From: Ruminiclostridium cellulolyticum H10
GTDB taxonomy: Bacteria; Bacillota; Clostridia; Acetivibrionales; DSM-1351
Length of the DNA: 64,000 bases
NCBI RefSeq assembly: GCF_000022065.1
Contig: NC_011898.1
Location: 3,785,501 to 3,849,500, forward strand
Direction: 5' to 3'
Shown here: positions 1 through 10,800 of the stretch, piece by piece
Numbering within the stretch: the first letter of the stretch is position 1
Layout: each line of letters starts with the position of its first letter
Made by a program: the position numbers and the translations under genes
The notes under the pieces: model-generated
What the model was told of the DNA's origin: nothing
Databases searched by the model: none
The model's input: only the letters and a program-made list of their open reading frames with translations

Positions 1-60
1 TGTCAGCAATAACGATAGTACTATCGCCAATGATAACATAACTAAACTTTTCTTCCTCAT
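1..60 (-). CDS. N-terminus of a secreted protein, cut by window edge
   Basis: An ATG at 58-60 on the minus strand is preceded by a GGAG site and opens a frame that stays open to the window edge. The 20 visible residues begin MRKKSLVMLSLAIVLS: a positive start followed by a hydrophobic run, as in a signal peptide. Only this leader is visible, so the product cannot be named. It lies just downstream of the sugar-uptake operon and could belong to it. Confidence 0.5.
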   Translation of the reverse strand, partial: MRKKSLVMLSLAIVLSLLLT

Positions 61-208
61 AGCGTTCTCCTTTTAATTTATTATAGTTTTTAATTTATGA
101 AGGTATCTGATTAGCCAAATATTATATGTTAACATAATTATATATTTTATTATCATGTAATAAAATCAGAATGTTCTTACTTTTCTTGTGTTTTTTTTAC
201 TTCTTCCT

Positions 209-1321
209 TTAATTAATAGCTTTTTCAATCAAGTTTTCCAATAATTGGATTGTCAAATTGTTAAAGACTACACCTATAATAAACCATGAATCTGCTTGAC
301 TACGTGGCTCAAGATATACCAGCTCTCCATCGATAGCCTTCTGGCATAAGGAATTTGGTCTTGTCTTGCATGGTTCTAAAGCATACATAGGTTCGTCAAT
401 GGCTCTCTTGGCAATAAGGGACCTTGGGAAACTTTCAAGGGGCCTTATGATATAAACTGCTCCTGTTTTTTCAGAATTTACTATCATTTCTGCCGTTATT
501 TTCCCATTTAACTGAACCATATCTGAATAATCAGAAAGCTCAATAAGTTTTTCCAGACCGCTTACTGGTTCCGGTACATACTGATAGCACCTTATGGGGT
601 CAAGGCTTGAACTGAATTCATATATCTCAAAAGGATTGTTTTCCGCAGGTGCCGAATCCCTAAGCAGCATTTTATCCCGCGAAACAGGGAGTACATATCT
701 TCCTCCCTTTGCAGCATATTCTCCGGCCAATTGAATATGATATCCGTCATCCAATGGCTGACGCTCTCCTGTAAGATTTATTGTGGAGTCCTTTCTTACT
801 ATCAGGGGTGAGTTGTATCTAGTAAAAATTTTGATATGCTTTTGATAAACAGGTTCGGCACTGTAGCCCTTTATAGGAACCGTACCCTCTATACAAATCT
901 GTTCTTTATCCCATAAAATACAAACGGATTGTAAATCTGTTTGTGAATAGGAGCCTGTTCCATGCACCGTTCTTACTTCATCAGGAGTTCCGAAGATTTC
1001 AGGACCTATAGCAGCAACGGCCGCATAAAATCCTTTTTCCCAACCACCGTTTTCATGTAGATTTACGCTATCAGGATGGAGGAGATATTCATCCTTTCGT
1101 TCCCAAGTGATTTTGTCCTGACCCAAAAATATTTCACCTATATCCATTCCTCTTTCTAGTATAACGGTGAAAATCAATAAACCATTGGATACGGTCAGGA
1201 TATTGATACTGAATCCATACCTGTCAATAAATATCTTCTTTTCTGCATAACCTCCTGCTGGTAGTTCCAGCCGATCACCCATCTTCAATTCTGCAAATTG
1301 CTTATGAGCTTTCCTATCCAT
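209..1321 (-). CDS. DUF4432 family aldose-epimerase-like protein
   Basis: A 370-residue protein of the DUF4432 family, which has the galactose-mutarotase (aldose 1-epimerase) beta-sandwich fold. The segment around ERGMDIGEIFLGQ and the later NPFEIYEF region are typical of the family. It has no signal peptide, so it should be cytoplasmic. It is the last gene of the operon with the GH65 phosphorylase and beta-phosphoglucomutase, so a role in binding or epimerising the released sugar is plausible but inferred. The ATG follows a GGGGGTAAAGGA ribosome site. Confidence 0.75.
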   Translation of the reverse strand: MDRKAHKQFAELKMGDRLELPAGGYAEKKIFIDRYGFSINILTVSNGLLIFTVILERGMDIGEIFLGQDKITWERKDEYLLHPDSVNLHENGGWEKGFYAAVAAIGPEIFGTPDEVRTVHGTGSYSQTDLQSVCILWDKEQICIEGTVPIKGYSAEPVYQKHIKIFTRYNSPLIVRKDSTINLTGERQPLDDGYHIQLAGEYAAKGGRYVLPVSRDKMLLRDSAPAENNPFEIYEFSSSLDPIRCYQYVPEPVSGLEKLIELSDYSDMVQLNGKITAEMIVNSEKTGAVYIIRPLESFPRSLIAKRAIDEPMYALEPCKTRPNSLCQKAIDGELVYLEPRSQADSWFIIGVVFNNLTIQLLENLIEKAIN

Positions 1322-1391
1322 AGTAATCCTTTACCCCCATTGCAAGACAAATATCCTTTATAATTATTTCTTAACTACAGATGCTATTTTC

Positions 1392-2051
1392 CTAATTAAT
1401 ATGACTTAACAGAATCACCGGTTCTATGTCTGGAAAACCTCTCACTACTATTTCCGCCTGATTCAATACTGTCGGTTCACCTATACCTACAACTCTCATG
1501 CCTGCCCTTTTTGCACCCTCTACTCCTGCCTGTGCATCTTCGAAAACAAAGCAATCGGACGGGGCAATTCCTAGCTGTTCTGCAGCCTTTAGGAACACCT
1601 CCGGATTCGGCTTTGCTTTTGATACGCTATTGCCGTCCACAATGGCATCAAATAAATCTGTGATATTAAGCTTTTCAAGTATAATTGGTGCATTCTTGCT
1701 TGCAGAGGCCAAAGCAATTCTTATTCCTCTAAGCCTCAGATATTTAAGGAAATCCTTTGCTCCCGGCAAAATCTCTGCCGGGGTCATCTTGTAAAGATAT
1801 TCCTTATACCATTCATTTTTTTTAGTAGCCAGCTCTTCTTTTTTTTCTGAAGACAGGTCTAAAAGGCCGCCCACTTCAAGCAGTACTTCAAGGGATTCCA
1901 TCCGGCTTACACCTTTTTGCCGTTCATTATCTTTTTCAGTAAACTCAAAGCCCAATTCTGCGGCCAGCCTGTGCCAGGCCAGAAAGTGGAACTTAGCTGT
2001 ATCAACAATTACTCCATCCAAATCAAAAATAGCCGCCTTAAATGGTTTCAT
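1392..2051 (-). CDS. pgmB: beta-phosphoglucomutase (HAD family)
   Basis: A 219-residue HAD-family protein. Motif I is FDLDGVIVD near residues 9-17, with two Asp residues (nucleophile and acid/base). A helical cap follows, then motif II with Ser (LASASKNA), motif III Lys (KAKPNPEVF) and motif IV FEDAQAGVEGAKRAGM. This is the beta-PGM pattern; the enzyme converts beta-glucose 1-phosphate to glucose 6-phosphate. It sits 29 bp after the GH65 phosphorylase, whose product is beta-glucose 1-phosphate. A GGAGG precedes the ATG. Length is normal for the family. Confidence 0.92.
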   Translation of the reverse strand: MKPFKAAIFDLDGVIVDTAKFHFLAWHRLAAELGFEFTEKDNERQKGVSRMESLEVLLEVGGLLDLSSEKKEELATKKNEWYKEYLYKMTPAEILPGAKDFLKYLRLRGIRIALASASKNAPIILEKLNITDLFDAIVDGNSVSKAKPNPEVFLKAAEQLGIAPSDCFVFEDAQAGVEGAKRAGMRVVGIGEPTVLNQAEIVVRGFPDIEPVILLSHIN

Positions 2052-2079
2052 ATTATTGCCTCCAGTCCTTTTGTATCAC

Positions 2080-4329
2080 TCAATATAATTCAGTAATCTC
2101 ATGCTTTTCTTTTGTAACAGTAATCCTATACCTTTTCCCATGCCATGCAAGTGTAAATTCCAGCTTGGTCCATTTGTCAGGAAGGTGCGGTGCTAATTGT
2201 ATTTCATCACACCACATTGCACTTTTAAGGCCGGCAAAGCCATATACAATCATCTGCCACAAACCTCCGCAGTTAGCTATGTGTATACCTTCCGCCGCCC
2301 CTTTCTTCTCCTCGGACATATCTATATCCATAACCTTTTTAAGGAATTTTTCCGCTTCCGGCATCCTTCCCATCCATGCAGCCACAATTCCGTGAACTGA
2401 TGCTGAAAGTGATGAGTCATGGGTTGTTATTGGTTCGTAATAGTCATAGGCATTAGTTAACTGTTCCCGGGTGAAATCATCGGGGTAAAGCAGCATTAGT
2501 TCAAGAACATCAGCCTGTTTTAAAGCTTTGGAACGGTAGTTTTTCTCCTGTGATATAAAGTTTCCAAAGGGCTTGGTCCTATCCTTCCAAATAGCATTAA
2601 AGTCAACATCTGCATAGCTTTCAAAATCCTCCGACTGCGGAACGATATCTGTATTTTCGTCATATGGGAGAATTAGCTTTTCTGCGACTTCCTTGATCTT
2701 TTCTATCTCCAATTCCTTTAAACCGAGTCGGTTTTCAATTTCCAGATATCCTTTTGCATCTTCCTGCTTAATTTTTTGGAGTAAGTCTGCTGTTTTTTCC
2801 AAGCTGAATTTAACCATACGGTTAGTAAATGCATTGTTCCTTGTAATGGGGAGGTACTCGTCAGGACCCATGACACCTAACAGCTCGTAATATCCGTCTT
2901 TGTTTCTGTCAACCCTTTGCACCCAATATCTTGCAGTTTCAACCATCATGTCGACACCGAAGTTTCTGACAAAAGCAATGTCTTCCGTAGAGTTTACATA
3001 ATGGTACATGGCGTATATAATATCTGCTGTAATATGTATTTCATGATCTGCATACTGCCAACAGGGACATTGCTCCTCTCCCGTAACCGATGCCTCCCAA
3101 GCATACTTTGCTCCTTCGTAGCCATTCTCCAGAGCGTTCTTCCGTGCACCTTCCAAAGTATTGTATCTATACATTAATAAGTTTCTTGCAGCTTGAGGGT
3201 TGGTATGAATAAAGAAGGGCAACATATTTATTTCCGTATCCCAGAAATAATGTCCGAAGTATGCCTCTCCGGCGTACCCCTTTGCACAAATGGCAACTCT
3301 TGAATCATTTTCAGAGTTTGCCCTGATAAGATGATATATGTATGTACGAATGGCAAGCTGTGCTTCATCATCCCCGGTTATTTCAATATCACTGTAAAGC
3401 CATTTACTGTCCCAAGCCCTTGAATGTCTCTCATATATTTTCTCCCAGCCTTCTTTAAAGAAATATTTGAGATATTTCTCTCCTCTTTCAATAAGAGTCC
3501 CTTCCTCAAGATCCCTGTCGGTGACAACCGACGTTACTTTCTGAATCTCTAGGCAATCTCCGGCCTTTAATAATCTTGATCCAGAAAAAAATATTCTTTG
3601 GTTTTGGGTTAACCTGCTCCAGCATATATTCTCGGAAGCACTAATACCAGACAGCATTAAAACACTGTTTCCTCCATCTGTAATAGTCTTTGTACAAATG
3701 TATTCAGAGTTATTATCCTCAGTCAGTACTTCTTTGAAATGATTAAAGCCGTTGGTTCTGACTTCCGGATTTATACCGCATCTGATGTCTAGAATCCCCT
3801 CGCCGGAGAGCACCTCTATCTGAACCTGCTGCAAACAAAGATGTTTCTCTTCCATACTGACAAAACGTTTATAACAAAGTTTAAGATCTATCCCTTGTTC
3901 CGTTTCCCATATGAGACTTCTATAAAGGCAGCCATCCCTCAAATCCAGCCATCTTTTGTATTCCCTGATGGTACTTGCCTCCATATTCAATTCTTCATCT
4001 GCTATGATTAAGTCTATACCCAGAAAATATGGAAGATTTATTATTTCCTCTTTTAGAAGCGGGTGCTTTCCCACAATACCCGGTATAAAGGTCCCCCATT
4101 TACTTTTTGTATGCCTTGGCTGTTCAAGGGTAACATTTGCAGGCATACGCATATACTCTTCATCTTGTGCTGCCCCCCGTAGCCCTTCCTCAAAGCTTCC
4201 TCTTACGTGCATATAGCCATTGCCTTGAGTAAATAGTCCTTCAAAATGCTTGTTTGTATCTTGGTTAAACCTGTTTTCTTCGATACACCATAAATTGTCT
4301 ACTACATGTGTTTGATTTTTTTTACTCAT
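2080..4329 (-). CDS. GH65 family disaccharide phosphorylase (kojibiose/nigerose/maltose-type)
   Basis: A protein of about 749 residues with typical GH65 length and order: N-terminal beta-sandwich, linker, (alpha/alpha)6 barrel and short C-terminal sheet. Hallmarks are FWDTEINMLPFF, the general-acid region MGPDEY, KQADVL, and the phosphate-binding region with HDSSLS and GIHIANCGG. Family enzymes split alpha-linked glucosides with phosphate to beta-glucose 1-phosphate, fitting the adjacent pgmB. Substrate cannot be fixed from sequence. No signal peptide. Start chosen at the fourth codon of the longest frame, which has better spacing from AAGGA. Confidence 0.88.
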   Translation of the reverse strand: MSKKNQTHVVDNLWCIEENRFNQDTNKHFEGLFTQGNGYMHVRGSFEEGLRGAAQDEEYMRMPANVTLEQPRHTKSKWGTFIPGIVGKHPLLKEEIINLPYFLGIDLIIADEELNMEASTIREYKRWLDLRDGCLYRSLIWETEQGIDLKLCYKRFVSMEEKHLCLQQVQIEVLSGEGILDIRCGINPEVRTNGFNHFKEVLTEDNNSEYICTKTITDGGNSVLMLSGISASENICWSRLTQNQRIFFSGSRLLKAGDCLEIQKVTSVVTDRDLEEGTLIERGEKYLKYFFKEGWEKIYERHSRAWDSKWLYSDIEITGDDEAQLAIRTYIYHLIRANSENDSRVAICAKGYAGEAYFGHYFWDTEINMLPFFIHTNPQAARNLLMYRYNTLEGARKNALENGYEGAKYAWEASVTGEEQCPCWQYADHEIHITADIIYAMYHYVNSTEDIAFVRNFGVDMMVETARYWVQRVDRNKDGYYELLGVMGPDEYLPITRNNAFTNRMVKFSLEKTADLLQKIKQEDAKGYLEIENRLGLKELEIEKIKEVAEKLILPYDENTDIVPQSEDFESYADVDFNAIWKDRTKPFGNFISQEKNYRSKALKQADVLELMLLYPDDFTREQLTNAYDYYEPITTHDSSLSASVHGIVAAWMGRMPEAEKFLKKVMDIDMSEEKKGAAEGIHIANCGGLWQMIVYGFAGLKSAMWCDEIQLAPHLPDKWTKLEFTLAWHGKRYRITVTKEKHEITELY

Positions 4330-4363
4330 CAAATCCATTCCTTTTTCTAATAATGAAGCTTAT

Positions 4364-5212
4364 TTAACCTTTGACTGCTCCTGCTGCCAATCCTGATACA
4401 ACCTGCTTTTGCAGTAGTACATAAACAATAATACTTGGAATAATAACAATAACTGTAGCAGCAAACATTACTCCATAATCACTGGCAAACTGACTTTTAA
4501 AGTAGTAAAGTGCCAGTGGAAGTGTACGGCTCTTATTACCTGTCGTAAGGGTGATTGCAAATTGAAATTCATTCCAGCAGAGCAGGAACTGGAGCACGGC
4601 GGCTGTTCCAAAGCCAGGCTTGGAAATTGGTAAAATGATAGAGACAAAGGTTCTGATAAAGCCTGCTCCATCTAAATAAGCGGACTCTTCCATTTCCTTT
4701 GGTATTGTATGAAAATAGCTTGAAATTATATATAAAGATGCGGGAAGTCCAAATCCAGCATATACAATAATCAACCCGATAAGCTTGTCGTACAGGCCCA
4801 ATGTGTTCACTGTCAGATACAACGGCTGCAGCATTGCTGCACCAGGTATTAAAAGAGACAATGACAAAACACCTATTAAAAGCTTCTTTCCTTTGAAATC
4901 AAATCTTGCTGTAACATACGCTGACATTCCAAGAATGAACAGATTCAATATGGTACCAAATACGGCTACCCAAACACTGTTCAAATAGAACTGTGCCAAC
5001 GGAGCTATTTTAAATGCCATCATATAATTGGAAAATCCAAAATTTTTGGGCCAGCCTATAGAATAATTTAGTATTTCCGCATTAGATTTGAATGATGACA
5101 GAAACACCCAGAAAAATGGTCCTATTGACAAAACAATAATTGTAAGAATGAATATGTATTTTAATAATGCTAAAACGAATTTTAAACCTTTCAATCCGGT
5201 CACCCCTTTCAC
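4364..5212 (-). CDS. ABC sugar transporter permease, MalG-like
   Basis: A 282-residue carbohydrate ABC importer inner-membrane subunit (CUT1/MalG type). It has about six membrane segments and the EAA loop at EMEESAYLDGAGFIRTFVSI followed by ILPISKPG, which docks to the ATPase. The C-terminus ends in VSGLAAGAVKG as in many MalG proteins. The start overlaps the stop of the MalF-like gene, showing translational coupling. A TTG at about 5194 behind AAAGGGG is an alternative start. Confidence 0.9.
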   Translation of the reverse strand: MKGVTGLKGLKFVLALLKYIFILTIIVLSIGPFFWVFLSSFKSNAEILNYSIGWPKNFGFSNYMMAFKIAPLAQFYLNSVWVAVFGTILNLFILGMSAYVTARFDFKGKKLLIGVLSLSLLIPGAAMLQPLYLTVNTLGLYDKLIGLIIVYAGFGLPASLYIISSYFHTIPKEMEESAYLDGAGFIRTFVSIILPISKPGFGTAAVLQFLLCWNEFQFAITLTTGNKSRTLPLALYYFKSQFASDYGVMFAATVIVIIPSIIVYVLLQKQVVSGLAAGAVKG

Positions 5213-6081
5213 ACCTCAGAACTGCCTATTTTAAATATTCTTCTGTATAGAAGCACTAGCATAATCCCAAATACCACAAGAAACGAACCAATTGCATTTG
5301 AATATCCAAAGTTATTATCCATTAAAGCCGTCTTGTAAATATACATTGGGAGATTCATCGTAAGGTTGCCGGGACCACCGCCTGTGGTCATAACAATTAT
5401 ATCCAGCTTTTGAAGCATACTTGTACCTGATAAAATTACACAGGTTCCGATAATATTTCTAAGTAATGGAAGTACAATATAAATGTTTATTTTAACTTCA
5501 TTTGCACCGTCAATCCTTGCCGCTTCGTAAATACCCTCGGGTATCGCCGCTATTTCGGCCAATACAAGTATTGTCACTATAGCCGCATATGGTAGCCATG
5601 TCATCGTTACGGAAAAGAAAGATGTTTTATGATCCATAAACCAGTTCTGTGAAAAATCCTCAAAGCCAAGTAACCGAACAATACTGTTCACCGCACCAAA
5701 CTCAGGATTTAATATGCAAAGAAACAGCATTCCAACCGCAGCCCCTGAAATGATATTGGGTATCATAAATACGGTTCTTGCAAACTTCCAATAAAACTCT
5801 TTCATGTTGAGAATAATAGCAAAAAGAACTCCTATCACAACGTGAACAGTAGACTGCAAAAAAATCCAAATACATGTATTAAGCAAACTTCTCCTAAAGT
5901 CTGAATCATTAGTAAACATATCAATATAATTTTTAAGACCGATAAAAACAGGCTTTGTTCCAGTGCTCCATTCAGTAAAGGAAGTAGAGAAAAGAATTGC
6001 AATTGATACCGTATACACTATTAAAAACAAAACCAATGTCGGTAAAAGGAACAAAGCTATATAACCCTTATTTTTCGCCAT
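5209..6081 (-). CDS. ABC sugar transporter permease, MalF-like
   Basis: An approximately 290-residue MalF-type permease with hydrophobic segments throughout and the EAA loop IPEGIYEAARIDGANEVK followed by LPLLRNI. It pairs with the MalG-like protein to form the membrane channel for the sugar taken up by the lipoprotein encoded just upstream. Start set at the ATG of MAKNKGY, which follows GGAGGTTAAA; the longer frame would place that ribosome site inside the gene. Confidence 0.9.
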   Translation of the reverse strand: MAKNKGYIALFLLPTLVLFLIVYTVSIAILFSTSFTEWSTGTKPVFIGLKNYIDMFTNDSDFRRSLLNTCIWIFLQSTVHVVIGVLFAIILNMKEFYWKFARTVFMIPNIISGAAVGMLFLCILNPEFGAVNSIVRLLGFEDFSQNWFMDHKTSFFSVTMTWLPYAAIVTILVLAEIAAIPEGIYEAARIDGANEVKINIYIVLPLLRNIIGTCVILSGTSMLQKLDIIVMTTGGGPGNLTMNLPMYIYKTALMDNNFGYSNAIGSFLVVFGIMLVLLYRRIFKIGSSEV

Positions 6082-6183
6082 TTTAACCTCCATGAGCTAC
6101 AATCAGCCCAATAATTGATGAAAATACTTTATGTCGACTTGAAAGACATTTGTCCATTTACCTTTCAAGCTAACATCTTCTAA

Positions 6184-6219
6184 AATACAATTCTCCTCGT
6201 ATTCGAGGAGAATTGTATT
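6184..6219. other. 16-bp perfect inverted repeat between binding-protein and permease genes
   Basis: A 16-bp stem (AATACAATTCTCCTCG and its complement) encloses a 4-nt loop. It lies downstream of the binding-protein gene and upstream of the permeases. It has no proper T-run, so an RNA-stabilising or partial-termination hairpin is likelier than a full terminator. Such hairpins often raise binding-protein mRNA over permease mRNA; that role is inferred here. Confidence 0.75.
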
Positions 6220-6253
6220 ACTGCCTTTATTTATGTTTATGGCTTAAGTAGTT

Positions 6254-7585
6254 TTATTTACTCTTTGCAGCTATCTCAGTAAGTTTCTTTGCCATTTCTT
6301 CAGCTGTCAACTTGTTAAATGCAAGTTCTGGATATAAGTTCTTCCAGGCATCAGTAACACTAGGATAAACAAGAGTATCAAAATACTGATATTTAAGCTT
6401 TGCATTATTTCCAACCTCTATTGTTTCCACGAATAACGGATATTTCTGCTTAAACTCTTCAGATGGTTGTACTTTTTCTGAAACAGGCAATACATTACCA
6501 AGTTCAAGACCTATAGACTGACCTTCAATACCGGTCTTGAATTTAATAAATTCAGCTGCAGCATCTTTTGCTTCCTGAGTTTGTGAACCAATCATATATC
6601 CAACTTCATATGAACAAAATGCTCCGCTTTCGGGATATGTCGCAACTCCAACCTTTTTATCAAAGCCTTCAGGTGATTTGGACTTGTCGCTGAAATCACC
6701 AATCATCCAAGGGCCGTTTGCTATAATAGCAGCCTTACCCTGGCAGAAATTGTTTGCAGCATTTGCATATACAGCTCCTAAAGCATCCTTGGTAGTGTAC
6801 TTCTGCAACATTATCTGCATTTTTTTAAGGGCATTAATAACTTCAGGAGTTTCAAAGTTTGTAGGATGTAAAGTATTCATATACTTATTTCCGGCTTCTC
6901 CGTTTGTACCAACAAGAGATGAAAGCATAAGGTTTGTTGTCCATGCGTTTTCACCTGTCATCAATGCTAAAGGAGTGAATCCCGCTGCTTTTAACTTATC
7001 ACAGTTTGCAAAGAAATCATCCCAGGTTTCTGCCGGTTTTATGCCTGCTTTATCAAATATTTCCTTATTATAGAAATAGCCTATTACCTGCTTTTGATCA
7101 CTAATGGACCATACTTTTCCGTCACGGGTATTTGCAGCTAATGCCTCATCTCCAATTTCACTCTTCCATTGGGTATCCTTATCTAGGTAATCATTGAAAG
7201 GTGTTGCAAGATTTCCTTTTAATAATATTTCATTTATTCCGTTTTTCCCCATAACTACATCTGGAAGATCTCCTGAAGCTGCCAATATTTTCATCTTGTC
7301 ATTATATGCTGTGTCACTTGGGATTTCTTCTACTTGTACCTTAATTCCGTTACCGAATTTATCATTAAACTTTTTGAGCTGTTCTTTTTCCATAGCAGCT
7401 GATGAATGCGTACCAACCTTATATGTAGGGTATTTTATTGTCACGGGTGCCTTTGCTTCAACACTTGTTTTCGAACTGGTTGATCCTGAGACCTCTGCCG
7501 TTTTGTCAGAAGTTCCGTTTGAACCGCATGCAGCTAAAGATACTACCATTGCTGCAGTTAATAAAAATGCTGCCGACCTCTTCAT
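6254..7585 (-). CDS. sugar ABC transporter substrate-binding lipoprotein
   Basis: A 443-residue family 1 extracellular solute-binding protein. Residues 1-20 form a lipoprotein signal with lipobox LAAC, so Cys20 should carry the lipid anchor. A Ser/Thr-rich linker follows, then the two-lobed binding fold with the typical DLPDVVMG and AAIIANGPWMIGDF segments. It captures an oligosaccharide or disaccharide for the MalF/MalG-like permeases. Strong AAGGAGG ribosome site. First gene of the operon, with its promoter about 55 bp upstream. Confidence 0.92.
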   Translation of the reverse strand: MKRSAAFLLTAAMVVSLAACGSNGTSDKTAEVSGSTSSKTSVEAKAPVTIKYPTYKVGTHSSAAMEKEQLKKFNDKFGNGIKVQVEEIPSDTAYNDKMKILAASGDLPDVVMGKNGINEILLKGNLATPFNDYLDKDTQWKSEIGDEALAANTRDGKVWSISDQKQVIGYFYNKEIFDKAGIKPAETWDDFFANCDKLKAAGFTPLALMTGENAWTTNLMLSSLVGTNGEAGNKYMNTLHPTNFETPEVINALKKMQIMLQKYTTKDALGAVYANAANNFCQGKAAIIANGPWMIGDFSDKSKSPEGFDKKVGVATYPESGAFCSYEVGYMIGSQTQEAKDAAAEFIKFKTGIEGQSIGLELGNVLPVSEKVQPSEEFKQKYPLFVETIEVGNNAKLKYQYFDTLVYPSVTDAWKNLYPELAFNKLTAEEMAKKLTEIAAKSK

Positions 7586-7623
7586 TCTATTTCCTCCTTA
7601 TTGGTTTTTTCATTGTATACTTA

Positions 7624-7645
7624 GTAGCGCTACACTAACATTATA
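7624..7645 (-). promoter_or_regulatory. -10 element and palindrome before the binding-protein gene
   Basis: On the minus strand a TATAAT sits at 7640-7645. Just downstream, near the expected transcription start, is the 10-bp palindrome GTAGCGCTAC (7624-7633). A palindrome with a central CG resembles LacI-family operators; this is inference. No clear -35 is seen, fitting activator dependence. Confidence 0.5.
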
Positions 7646-7657
7646 GGTTGTTGAATC

Positions 7658-7782
7658 TTAAAAGTTAATTTGTTATTTATACTTGTTTTTGTAATATTTC
7701 TAATTAAATATCCCCACTGACGGCAAATTTTTTAACAATTTTAAATTGCTTGTAATATTTTTACCATTGTATGACTTTTTTT
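7658..7782 (-). promoter_or_regulatory. conserved upstream block, copy 1 (putative response-regulator sites)
   Basis: This stretch closely matches 15,205-15,330 upstream of the SLH-enzyme gene. Both contain TTATTTATACTTGTTTTTG and two TTGTAATATT sites 61 bp apart (7689-7698 and 7750-7759 here). Non-coding identity at two promoters of one locus suggests shared activator sites, most simply for the YesN-like regulator at 17,238-18,833. Confidence 0.6.
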
Positions 7783-7797
7783 ACCTCTGCTGTGCTG

Positions 7798-7843
7798 AAA
7801 AAAAAAGCACCTTCAACTAATAAGTTGAGGTGCATTTTTTTCA
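7798..7843 (-). terminator. Rho-independent terminator after the SLH-enzyme gene
   Basis: On the minus strand, 20 nt after the stop, a stem of GCACCT..AACT pairs with AGTT..AGGTGC and is followed by nine T residues. Confidence 0.9.
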
Positions 7844-7862
7844 GGATTAACCCCTTATTTTA

Positions 7863-10800
7863 TTATATTCCTTGTCCGGAAAGCAGGTTATACATTACTT
7901 GTACTGCCTCGGCTCTGGATGTATCTGATTTTGGGTTCAATTGTTTATCATTCCCTATTACAATACCTGCTTTTACAAAAAGCTTCATTGCGTTTTCCGC
8001 ATAACCCGATATATCCTTTGTGTCGATGAAGCTGTCAAAATTTCCGGTTTTTGCATCTGGTAATTCACCAAGTATATCCAGTGCACGATAGAGTATAACA
8101 AGCATATCCTGTCTGCTTATCGCCGCCTCTGGCATGTATTTGTTATCTCCAGTTCCTGAAACAAGGCCCAGTCTTTTTGCAGTACCCAGATAACCAGTAT
8201 AGTATTTGCTTCCGGCATCAGAAAAGTTTTCTGTCACTGCCTTATCGGCCCTAATACCATATGAATTCATCACCATTATGAGAAAATCTGCTCTGGTAAC
8301 TTTATTCTGTGGTGCAAACCTACCGTCCCCTGTGCCACTTACCATCTCTCTTGCCGCCAGGAATCCTACAGCCTTTTCATACCAGGCATCCGCCTTGACA
8401 TCAGTGAAATTGACTTCATTGTAACCGACGACATACTGTAATGGCTGAGTGGCTTTGAAATCAACAGTTCCTGTAGCTGGGTTGTAAATGCTTCTGACTG
8501 TTCTCAGTTCTCCGGCATTGTCTATTCCGTAGATTATTATGGAACTATGCTTTTCATTTACTTTTGGAGCATAAGGTACACTAACCCTGACAGTTCCTCC
8601 TCCAAAATCTGATATCTCTTTATTATCAGCTTGAATTGAGAAATCATAAACTGTCCGTTCACTCACTTTATCCCTTATTTCTTCTGATAATGAAGAAGCT
8701 TGTACATTACTTATAATAATGTTTACATTACCGGATGAAGCAGAAGCATTGATTGTGTCTATTGCTTTTGCATCAAAAATAACACTTCCAATTCTTGTAT
8801 TAATCTTAATCTCGGCTCCAGCAGTTTCCGCAATTTCTTTTATCGACTCCGCAGGAACTCCTATCTTGACTGACTTTGTGTCTTTGACAGAATCAAGTTT
8901 TATTTCAACTGTTGCTTTCTGTCCGTTCTTTTCAGCTTCCTTAGCTTTTTGTACAAGCTCATTAACAATCGCTTTTCCAATATTAGCCGAAGCTGTTCCT
9001 GATTCGTTGCTGGCTTTTAATGAAACTGATAGTATTGTACGATCACCGTTTCTGATGGAATCAACGGGAATTACACTCTCTCCAGTGCTTCCATTAGTGT
9101 CTCCCGTACTACCCCCGGGCTGATTAGCAGGAGCTACAATAATACTTAATGTTTTACTAATACTCAATATCGGATTACTGCTGTCCTCTACTTTGATGTT
9201 GACAGTAAAAGTACCGCTTGCAGTAGGAATACCTTTTATTTCTCCCTCATTTGTGATTGTCAGACCTGCCGGAAGTCCTTCAGCACTCCATTTATACGGC
9301 ACCGTTCCGCCTGTCGCGGTTAATACATTTGAATATGCTTCCCCAACCTTGCCGTTTGGTAATGAAACAGTATCTATGGACATAGAACTTCCTAATAAAT
9401 CTTTAAGCACAATTGTAACTTCCTTTGTATCTATTGGAACGTTAACAATACCATTGGCATTATCTACTGTTCCAACAGAAGCGGAAGATATATTGTTTAC
9501 CATCGCCGGGAGCTGAATACTCCATTGTTCCACCGTACCCGCATCAACTTTGGAATTTGTCTTGTTGCAATCAAAAGTGATTTTCAGATTGCTGCCATTT
9601 CTTACAATTGTATATCCCGCTCTTCCGCCTTGAAGAATCGGATAGTTTTCAACAGCTGCAACTACGTTATTTTCATTTGTGGCATTAGTTACCCATTCTT
9701 TAGGAATACCGCGTCCGATAATAATTTCCGCATTTTTATTATCATTGTAGATTCTTTCAGCTATAAATGCATCATACAGAACTTTGGATGCGGTTGCCTG
9801 TCCCCACATATGTTGGCAAGAACCTCCGCCACCTGAAGCATTATCACGGTTCCAAAGTGGAGATGTAGGATCCTGCGATGGATAATCATTTCCTCCTGGT
9901 CCAACACCTTCCCACCAGCCGAACGGTGAGCTCATGGCACTGTTTACAGCAAATTCATAAGCTTTTATTCCTATATCTCTATAAGCTTCACCACGAAGTG
10001 CAGAAATACCGTATCCCGCATTGTATGCGCTTGAATACCAGCCATGAGGATATCCTCCAAAATTATAAGGTGAAGCACCCGGCAAGTCTTTACGTCTTTC
10101 AATACCATATGCATAAGTTTGGTCTATCATATCTATATTAGCCCCGGCCTTGCTTTGATCCGCACCATACAGATATCCATCCCATGGGAATGATCCGAAT
10201 AACAACATTGATGCCCAGTTTCCATCTCTGATATCATTACATCTGTTTGCAGTATTTGGTTCAACTATTGAAGCCGGAATATAGTTCAGATTATTTCTGT
10301 TAATTGTATTTTCAAGTGTTTCTGTTACCACCTTTAGTAAACTGTCGTATTCGGCATTTGCCCATTGAGCTTCTGCTAAGTAGTACTCTTTCTTGCTCTG
10401 GTCATTTTCCTTTATAGCCAATTCGTTACAGATATATTTATAAGCTATAAGTCCCATAAGTGCAGCCTGATCATCAACGGTCCATTGGCCGTAGGTATCG
10501 ATGGCGAGAGTACTTTTCATAATTCCGTCATGGTTTGGACCTGTACGGTCGTCATGAATAGAATGTGCCATCTTTTTAAGTACACCTTCATATTTCTCTT
10601 TTATAAAATCAATATCTCCGGTTTTACTTAAATATACCGAGTATGCCCATGGTAATTTCCAGTTTGCATCCCAATATAAGTCTGGATCTACTTCACCATT
10701 CTCAATGTTTATTCCGCCGGTCATGGGAACACTTTCAAGATAATCTTTTGCTTCTACAAAATCTCCTGCTGTAATCAAGGACTGCAAAATCCCGATTGTG

